Assembly (NCBI GenBank): GCA_002803225.1
Contig: NXFV01000283.1
Span: 1 to 14,333, forward strand
DNA: 14,333 nt
Source of the DNA: Gamarada debralockiae
Lineage: Eukaryota > Ascomycota > Leotiomycetes > Helotiales > Hyphodiscaceae
Reading direction: 5' to 3'
Shown here: positions 8,587 to 14,333 of the stretch, in pieces
Position numbering within the stretch: position 1 is the first letter of the stretch
How the letters are laid out: every line of letters begins with the position of its first letter
Position numbers and translations under genes: made by a program
The notes under the pieces: model-generated
Database searches by the model: none
What the model saw: only the letters and a program-made list of their open reading frames with translations
What the model was told of the DNA's origin: nothing

Positions 8587-8913
8587 ATGACTATCACAGT
8601 CTCCGTCGTCTTCCCTAACGAACCGGATGCGAACTACGATATCGAATATTATCTCAAGAATCACATGCCCCTTGTTCAGGCGCGCTGGAGCAAATACGGT
8701 CTCAAAAGCTGGTCTGTGACCAAGTACGTTCTCGGGGTCAACGGCTCGCAGCCGCAATTCGCATTTGGAGCTGTTGTCTATTGGGACGATGCGGAGGCAG
8801 TAAAGACAGCTTTCGCAGGCCCAGAGGTGGAAGAAATCATGAACGACGTTCCAACCTTCAGTAACAAGAACCCGATCTTCTTGATTGGGGAGGTGTTGCA
8901 AGGTCCCGAATGA
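8587..8913 (+). CDS. EthD-domain protein
   Basis: A single exon of 108 aa, the usual size of stand-alone EthD proteins (dimeric alpha+beta barrel, ferredoxin-like fold). The family signature is visible near the N-terminus: D18-x-x-Y21-Y22, then H26-M-P-L-V and a Trp a few residues on. The C-terminal half carries the typical [11 protein letters not shown] strand and a closing strand [10 protein letters not shown]. Start context AAAATGAC with A at -3 is good, and TATA at 8455 and a pyrimidine-rich leader support it. The family was named from ethyl tert-butyl ether degradation. In fungal metabolite clusters EthD-fold enzymes act as small decarboxylases, dehydratases or cyclases on aromatic polyketides. 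The exact reaction here is unknown. No lesions are seen. Confidence 0.9.
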   Translation: MTITVSVVFPNEPDANYDIEYYLKNHMPLVQARWSKYGLKSWSVTKYVLGVNGSQPQFAFGAVVYWDDAEAVKTAFAGPEVEEIMNDVPTFSNKNPIFLIGEVLQGPE

Positions 8914-9061
8914 GAAGGTGCTTCCGAGTTGGCATTGGCTTTTGATACAAGCAATTTCAGCTGAGGTTGGGTGGAAACATTGGGGAGCTTACCTAAAAAA
9001 AAAATTTATTTGTATGCGGGTACTTTTGGCAATCACTCCAAAGCACAGAAATCACTGCTTT

Positions 9062-9423
9062 TTAATCCAATTTAAGAAAGGGTGAGAATTCAAAGACATA
9101 GTGGGAGAAGAAAGCCTGTCGAGCCCGAGTCACAGTGTCGTAGGGTCGGCAGGATTAGTCTTGATCTTCCGGGCCAACGCTTTTCTGCTTCGTGAAATAA
9201 GTCTCATCACGGATAGTTTGCTTGTTAAAATTACGGTATCCCATGGCAGGTGAGCCTCGCTCTTTGGCAAGGACTGCAGCCGTTATTCCGCAGGTCGCAC
9301 TGTATTCAGAGTTAGTTTTCTGACAGACTAATAAATATAAATCAACTACAATATCTGACACGCTCAGAGTTTCCTCTATCTGCAGGAGAGACAGTCTCGC
9401 GAAGGCTTGCCTCGATTGACCAT
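9062..9423 (-). pseudogene. Zn(II)2Cys6 transcription factor pseudogene (N-terminal part)
   Basis: From ATG 9423 on minus the frame reads MVNRGKPSRDCLSCR, the opening of a common fungal Zn2Cys6 class (GKPSRDCLxCRxRKLxC). It then hits TAG (9378-9376) and TGA (9366-9364). A segment of about 60 nt with an ACTAAC branch site and ATACAG acceptor (9302-9300) looks like the old intron. After it come CDLRNNGCSPCQRARLTCHG, the second half of the zinc cluster, a one-G insertion near 9240, and in the next frame GYRNFNKQTIRDET. After more shifts ARQAFFSHYVFEFSP appears near 9100-9065, typical of the region after the zinc domain. All six Cys are still legible. The DNA-binding domain would dimerise on CGG-type sites; this copy cannot make it. 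The position suggests a former cluster-specific regulator (inference). Confidence 0.83.
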
Positions 9424-10112
9424 CGCTGCAATGCGGGTCTATGTGCTGGAAGATACTTGATTGGGCGATTGATGACATTCGGACAAAAGCAACATCGGCT
9501 GAGGATTATTGTCCGTGGCTTGATGGCAGATCTCTCGCGTTTGCCCATACACGTGGAGATCATGACACAGCTATAATACGGGAGAGGAAGTGACAGAACC
9601 GCCTGATCTAGTCAGAAGGGGAAAGCGTTCCGGTGGCGTTAACCTCTCAACTTGAGGTTACGGGAAGCAATTCCATGGGTTAGCCAGCCGTGTTAGACAT
9701 TGCGGCCAAAGTTAATTTTATGAAGGGATCTAGGCATGGGCTATTCTATGGCGAACAGCCTCAGAATGTGGAGCAGCATGCAAGCCTCCGGAAGGCTAGC
9801 CTAATCAGGCTTAGCAAAAGACTTGATGGCATATGGCCGGAGGTATGATACCAGTAGGGGTGTACTACAAAGAGATTACTTCTTTGCATTAGCTCCAAGA
9901 TTTAAAAGCCTTGGGGCTACTGACTAGGGGTCTCTTCACCTACTTCATCGCACGATCTTACATTCACCTGAGTAACTCCGCATTAATCCCTAAACCCGTT
10001 CGGCTACTTTGCGTTGTTTAAAATTTAAAAGCCTTCTGAGGTCCGTTAGAATTAGTATCAAATCTTCTACCCCATTGATCTCTGCGGTAGGAAAGTGACT
10101 CAATCTACAACA
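9424..10112. other. Intergenic region / upstream of the DJ-1 gene
   Basis: No gene is recognised. It contains copy B of the 29-bp inverted repeat (9788-9816), a small palindrome GGTATGATACC (9842-9852) and a 13-bp direct repeat ATTTAAAAGCCTT at 9900-9912 and 10023-10035. The second copy lies about 80 bp before the DJ-1 start and may serve as its TATA-like element. Confidence 0.4.
9788..9816 (+). repeat. Copy B of the 29-bp dispersed inverted repeat
   Basis: CCGGAAGGCTAGCCT, then AATC, AGGCTT, A and GCA. It matches the reverse complement of 7142-7170 at 25 of 29 bases, with the first 15 identical. The similarity fades outside these limits. Confidence 0.6.
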
Positions 10113-10904
10113 ATGGCCGCTTTGCCTAAATTTCTCTTCGTTCTGACCTCTCAAGCTATTCTCCCTAGCCGGAACCAAGAAACAGGGTGGTATCTTCCAG
10201 AGCTTGTTCATCCATACAATAAGCTTTCCCCGTATGTCGATATCGTCGTAGCTTCCCCCGCAGGCGGAGAAGCGCCACTCGATCCCTACTCGATTGAAGC
10301 GACCATGGACGATGACGAATGTCAAACATTTTTGAAGGAGAAACAAAGTGTCTGGAAGAAGACAGAGAAGCTTGAGACGCTCTTGGGCAGAGCCTCAGAA
10401 TTTGCTGGAATTTTCTTTGTTGGCGGACATGGTCGTAAGTCCTTCCAATATTGCCTCACTTATAATTTTATAGCTAGACCTCGTTTAGCTAATGGCTAGT
10501 TTTTAGCAATGTTTGATTTATCTAACGACGCTACATCCCACGCCCTAATTCGCGAATTCTATGAGTCTTCGAAAATCGTCTCTGCCGTGTGTCATGGCCC
10601 GGCCGCCCTGGTTAATGTGAAGCTCTCCGATGGCACCTATCTCGTTTCCAATCAAGTCGTAACGGGACTCTCAAACGATGAAGAACAGGCGATGAAATTC
10701 ACCAAGGACATGCCATTTTTGTTAGAAACAGAGTTGCGGAACCATGGAGGAAAGTATGAGAAGGCTGATAGTTTATTCGGTGTTAAGGTTGTTGTCAGTG
10801 GTAATGGAGGCAATTTAATTACAGGGCAAAATCCGCCAAGTGCTACAGTTATTGGCGAAAGCCTGTTGGAGGCAGTTCAAGCGAAGCAACCTTTCCCTTT
10901 CTGA
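10113..10904 (+). CDS. DJ-1/PfpI family protein, Hsp31-like (glyoxalase III type)
   Basis: Two exons, 10113-10434 and 10507-10904, with a 72-nt intron (GTAAGT donor, GCTAAT branch, TTTTTAG acceptor) give 239 aa, close to the length of yeast Hsp31. The splice restores the conserved GGHGPMFDL. Catalytic triad residues can be placed: E30 in TGWYLPE, the nucleophile-elbow C136 in AVCHGPAAL, and H137 beside it. Hsp31-type proteins convert methylglyoxal to lactate without glutathione and act as stress chaperones in the cytosol. Start: ATG 10113 in the context ACAACAATGGCC; a longer frame upstream uses no ATG. Unspliced, the reading stops at 10499. An AATAAA at 11036-11041 may end the transcript. 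Inside a metabolite locus it could scavenge reactive carbonyls or have been recruited as a pathway hydratase/amidotransferase-like enzyme (inference). Confidence 0.92.
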
Positions 10905-10933
10905 CCGTATTGATTTCACACGAGTACGGTCAG
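10901..10933 (+). other. Inverted repeat over the DJ-1 stop codon
   Basis: CTGACCGTA (10901-10909) and TACGGTCAG (10925-10933) are perfect 9-base complements around a 15-base loop. One wobble and one further pair could extend the stem. The left arm contains the TGA stop (10902-10904). It could form a 3' hairpin in the mRNA; function is unknown. Confidence 0.4.
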
Positions 10934-12059
10934 GACAGTTGTATACACGGGCAGGGGTCCGGTTACGCAAGAATATACTTTGTACTGGCAGGGCGGGCTC
11001 TGGGCTGCGCACTCACGCACCTTAATTTGGAGTTGAATAAAGTATAGCAGTGGTATATACAGTATATAATGTCATAAGGATTACCAGATAACGCAAAGGC
11101 ATGGATGATGAATCCAACATGGTGTTGAGTTTGTCAGTTTTGCAACCGCCTGATCGAGACCGGGTATATAGTCAGCGAACCCCTCCTGTATTCCAGAAGA
11201 ATAAAGACTTGATAGTCAGCCGATCAGAGGACTAAATTTAACACATGGGTCAACATTTTCATCTATATGGCAAGCTTCGGAAGTTACGAGACTATTCACA
11301 AAAGACTGGAGCAAGAGCGCTGATGTATTGTACTCGCATTACTCTTCCTATTCCCTGCTGCTGCCTTGACCGCCTCTTCTGCTTATTCCCACATCGATCA
11401 AGCAGAAGCGTTATCACTTTCTCTCTACTCCACTTATTTCCCTGCCGCTTCTTTGACTACCTCTTCTATGGCCCGTACCTTGTCCCCTCTTCTCTACAGT
11501 AAAATTGTAATTACCTCTTTATAGAGTGATTCTGGAACCTTGACTACCGCCCCTTAAATATAAAAATTTTTTTTTTTTTTTGGGGGGGGAAATCCAGGTT
11601 GTGTCCACTCTTCAGCCAAGTAGATGTATTACCACCTCTAGTACCTCTGTCACTATCAAACCACTTTGATGTCTGTAGGTTAATTGTAGGTTACCTATGC
11701 TGCTCAGTGTGTCTGGATCTTCTACCCTTTGCACCCACTTTCTTGTCTGTAAGGCTGTTATATGAATCTTAATTTACAATTGTTAGAATGAACCTTATTT
11801 TCCCACGTCCTCGCGCCTTCGGTCTATCTAAACTTTCCGTCCGACGCAGTAAGACAAAGCAAGAGACCTCACTTATAAATCAATAGATGTATGATGATAA
11901 ACCCAATAGAAGTTAATAAGCTATCACGGGAGGCTGGAATTAATTTCGGGATTAGATCCGATAGCTCAACAACTGATTCGTTGCAGAGCCACTGCGAAAA
12001 CGTCCGGGAAAACAGGCGTGAGAAGCGTGCCTACAACTGGATATTGGGAAGGCGAAAGA
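10934..12059. other. Gene-free region with simple and imperfect repeats
   Basis: It holds the DJ-1 3' UTR (AATAAA 11036-11041). An imperfect 29-bp direct repeat at 11352-11380 and 11439-11467 matches at 24 of 29 bases with an offset of 87 bp. A homopolymer junction of T15 (11567-11581) followed by G8 (11582-11589) is also present. The open frame 11245-11502 shows no family resemblance and is mostly composed of the C/T-rich repeat. Possibly the remains of a transposed sequence, but none could be named. Confidence 0.4.
11567..11589. repeat. Homopolymer junction T15-G8
   Basis: Fifteen T are followed directly by eight G. Read on minus it is C8-A15, which could be an A-tail of a retroposed sequence whose body would lie at higher coordinates. 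No body is recognised, so it may simply be replication slippage. Confidence 0.5.
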
Positions 12060-12066
12060 TATATAA
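12060..12066 (+). promoter_or_regulatory. TATA box of the MDR oxidoreductase gene
   Basis: TATATAA lies 139 bp before the chosen ATG (12205) but only 19 bp before the earlier in-frame ATG (12085). A start of transcription about 30 bp downstream would exclude the earlier ATG. Confidence 0.5.
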
Positions 12067-12204
12067 CTAGGTTAGGACCTCCCAATGATACACGAAATTC
12101 TTTCCCTTCAGTCTTCCTCAAATCTCCTGTCTGCGAATCTTCTGTCTGCGATCAATCTCATCAATTATATCCAGGACTCTCTAAGTCCTTCGCACAAGCC
12201 ACAA

Positions 12205-13341
12205 ATGGCGAACAAAGCCCTCGTTCTCCCTTTGAAAGGGGTACCACTCGAGCTCCAAACCCGCGCTATCCCAACACCGGGCCCTAATCAAATCGTCGTC
12301 AGGAATCACGCCGTCGCAATAAACTTCATCAACAATGTCATGCTAAGATCCGGTTTCATGGTGCCATCCTACCCGTGTGTGATTGGGTCCGATGTTTCTG
12401 GCGTGGTAGGCATATTCTCCTCTTACAATCCCGAATGCCCACTTCCCCTTCCTGTATATAGCTCATCTATGATCGCCAAACCAAAGCCACTGACGCAAAT
12501 TATACAGGTTCAAGCCGTCGGCGAGGATGTGAAAAACGTGAAACCAGGAGACAGAGTCACCGGATACGCGTGTGTAGAACTGGGCGATATCAACCAAGGA
12601 GCCTTCCAGGAATACACCCTTCTGTTCTCTCATGCCATGGCCGCACTCCCCTCCCGCACGACCTTCACCGAAGGGGCCGTCCTACCTATGGCTGTTGCAA
12701 CCGCTGGCGTCGGTATCTTCCTCAAGATGGGCATACCCTGGGGCCCCTCTCTCTCCCCTCAAACTGGAATATTCCTCGTTCACGGGGCATCATCAAGTAT
12801 CGGGACAGCGGCTGTGCAAATTGCCAAGATTCTGGGGTTTGAAGTTTTTGCAACGGCGGGGGAGAAGAATAGGGACTACGTGAGGGGGCTGGGGGCAAGC
12901 GAAGTGTGGGATTATAAAGATCCGGGACTGATGGAAAAGATTGCAAATGCTGCGGCGGGAAAGGGCATTAAGTATTGCTTCGCTGCGGCTTCCCTAGGTG
13001 GTGCAGCGCAGGTTGCTGCACAGGCACTATCGGCCGCTAACGCTAGGAGAGAAGAGGAGTTGCGACTTTGTGTGACTACGCCTTGGGATGGAAAGGAGGC
13101 TGTACCGGAACGCATCGAGATCACCATGACGGGCGCATCAATTGCAGTGACTCAGCATAAGGAGTTCGGCGCTTGGCTATTTAACGAGTTTTTAGAGAAG
13201 AGGTTGGAGAGTGAGGAGTTCATATCGAGTCCAGAGATTGAGGTTGTTGACGGTGGGTTAGAGAAGGGTATTGTGAAGGCGTTAGAAAGGTATGGGCAGG
13301 GTGTTAGTGGGACGAAGATTGTTGTGCCGCTTGTTGATTGA
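12205..13341 (+). CDS. Zinc-free medium-chain oxidoreductase (enoyl/quinone reductase type, CipB/ToxD-like)
   Basis: Exons 12205-12405 and 12508-13341 are separated by a 102-nt intron (GTAGGC donor, CTGAC branch, ATACAG acceptor). They give 344 aa, the family's normal length. The N-terminal GroES-like domain has YPCVIGSDVSGVV (56-68) and PGDRVTGYA (80-88); the Rossmann domain has HGASSSIG (159-166). The catalytic-zinc Cys and His are absent, which places it with NADPH-dependent enoyl or quinone reductases rather than alcohol dehydrogenases. Such enzymes reduce activated C=C bonds, including as trans-acting partners in polyketide pathways. An upstream in-frame ATG at 12085 would add 40 unrelated residues but lies too near the TATA box, and MANKALVLPLKG is the family-like start. 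The intron is a multiple of three without stop codons, so retained RNA would encode 34 extra residues inside the GroES domain. Confidence 0.9.
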   Translation: MANKALVLPLKGVPLELQTRAIPTPGPNQIVVRNHAVAINFINNVMLRSGFMVPSYPCVIGSDVSGVVGIFSSYNPECPLPLPVYSSSMIAKPKPLTQIIQVQAVGEDVKNVKPGDRVTGYACVELGDINQGAFQEYTLLFSHAMAALPSRTTFTEGAVLPMAVATAGVGIFLKMGIPWGPSLSPQTGIFLVHGASSSIGTAAVQIAKILGFEVFATAGEKNRDYVRGLGASEVWDYKDPGLMEKIANAAAGKGIKYCFAAASLGGAAQVAAQALSAANARREEELRLCVTTPWDGKEAVPERIEITMTGASIAVTQHKEFGAWLFNEFLEKRLESEEFISSPEIEVVDGGLEKGIVKALERYGQGVSGTKIVVPLVD

Positions 13342-14333
13342 GGGATGTGGCCAAGTAGCAGCGGCGTCAATGCCTTGAGAATGTGCTCAACTGAGAGTTT
13401 GAGAGGAAGCTGATTAGTTTATGTTCTTCATTGTAGCTGGGATTTAACCTGCAATTTTATCTCTTGCACCTCTATTCTAGAACCTAAGGTACTTAAGAGA
13501 AATATCTTTTGAGACAATGATTTCCCTTCCTCTGTCTCTGCTTCGCTATGTATAACCCTCTGGATCTTCAGCCAGAGCGAAAACAACCAAATCTACAAAC
13601 GGCAAAATCTGCTGAAGCGCCCAGCAACAACACCCTTCTCCCTATCTATCCTGGTTACCTCCTTTCTCTAGCCTTTGAAGGGTCCATTTTAAAGCATGAG
13701 AAGGAGCATTGTCTTATTGAAAATTATTTCAAGGCTGTTGCATTCAAGGCTATCTGGGCCGCAATTCTGTGCCAAAATATCCTTCAAAATTAGAATCAAG
13801 CGTGGCTGGGTAACTTCGTACTTATATCGAATACTATCAATTTATCCACGTTGACTGCCCTCTCTGAAATTGATTATTCTTCAAAACACCATTGATAATT
13901 TCTAGCAATATATCTTCTTTACGGACGAGGCATGTATTAAGCTATTGGAAATGTTCTGTGCAAGCAAGGAAAACACTTTGATTCTGAAAATATTCAATAA
14001 CATAGTGAGCAAAAAGGTATCAGGTTTCATATTGCAGCATAGGTCACATAGCACGTGAAGGCAAATAAACTTGAGTTCTATAATAATGAAGAAGATTATA
14101 TAGAACACCTGTAATAAGCTCTTGAACCTTACTATTGACCTACTACAGATGTGACGGCAGGAGCGAAGCAATGGTCTGAAGCGCAAAGATCTAAGTCTCG
14201 ATTGTCTTAAAAAATACTAAACTAAGGAACAAAGGAAAAGATGGAATGGCCGAGCTCTTGTACCCTAGCCTAACCTTAGGCGAAACAGGCGAAACCGCCA
14301 CACTGTCGCATACCAAGCCACATGTGACGACTG
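13342..14333. other. AT-rich region without recognised genes
   Basis: An open frame at 13548-13793 (+, 81 codons) and one at 13902-14186 (-, 94 codons) show no motif or family likeness, and their codon use is AT-rich unlike the five real genes. The tail near 14268-14295 has a GCCTAA-CC-TTAGGC inverted repeat and AGGCGAAAC twice in tandem (14278-14286, 14287-14295). Possibly eroded transposable DNA; not provable by eye. Confidence 0.4.

Noticed and set aside
9155..9478. 107-codon minus-strand open frame as an intact gene starting at 9478.
   Set aside because: It strings together the wrong frame of the zinc-cluster exon, the old intron and the frame after the G insertion of the transcription factor relic.
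10840..11025. Plus-strand open frame over the DJ-1 3' end.
   Set aside because: Frame shadow of the DJ-1 last exon running into its 3' UTR.
12085..12204. 40-residue N-terminal extension of the MDR oxidoreductase from ATG 12085.
   Set aside because: It starts only 19 bp after the TATA box, contains a near-tandem CTGTCTGCGA repeat typical of a leader, and resembles no family N-terminus.
13548..13793. 81-codon plus-strand open frame after the MDR gene.
   Set aside because: AT-rich codon use, no motif, no promoter signal; kept only as part of the gene-free region note.

Overview
This is fungal DNA, most likely from a filamentous ascomycete (Pezizomycotina). The evidence is short introns (49-102 nt) with GTAAGT/GTATGT-type donors and CTAAC/CTAAT-like branch sites, tail-to-tail and divergent genes with long intergenic spaces, a decayed Tc1/mariner transposon, and protein families typical of ascomycete accessory or secondary-metabolism loci. 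No rRNA, tRNA, CRISPR or bacterial operon signals were seen.

Five protein genes look intact once introns are removed. From left to right they are a flavin-dependent monooxygenase (1132-3073, +, 1 intron, about 630 aa), a short-chain dehydrogenase/reductase (7022-6108, -, 2 introns, 262 aa), a small EthD-domain protein (8587-8913, +, 108 aa), an Hsp31-like DJ-1/PfpI protein (10113-10904, +, 1 intron, 239 aa), and a zinc-free medium-chain oxidoreductase of the enoyl/quinone-reductase type (12205-13341, +, 1 intron, 344 aa).

Broken genes lie between them. There is the C-terminal tail of a LaeA/UmtA-type methyltransferase (191-367, +). There is the C-terminal part of a 4,5-dihydroxyphthalate-decarboxylase-like protein (about 3291-3777, +) with a nonsense codon and a frameshift. 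A Tc1/mariner transposase relic (4985-6003, -) has several stop codons and a mutated catalytic Asp. The N-terminus of a Zn(II)2Cys6 transcription factor (9423-9062, -) has two stops, a frameshift and a remnant intron. An unrecognised coding-like relic lies at 8380-7985 (-). The remaining spaces (about 370-1130, 3780-4890, 7025-7980, 9425-10110, 10905-12200, 13342-14333) hold promoters, palindromes, short repeats and AT-rich sequence without recognisable genes.

Read together (inference), the window looks like an eroding metabolic gene cluster. A set of redox tailoring enzymes (FMO, SDR, MDR), an EthD-fold protein and a stress/glyoxalase-type DJ-1 protein survive. The local Zn2Cys6 regulator, a methyltransferase and a decarboxylase-like gene have died, and a transposon has landed and decayed. 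No polyketide synthase, peptide synthetase or terpene cyclase is in the window, so the product, or even whether the cluster is biosynthetic or catabolic, cannot be read from here.
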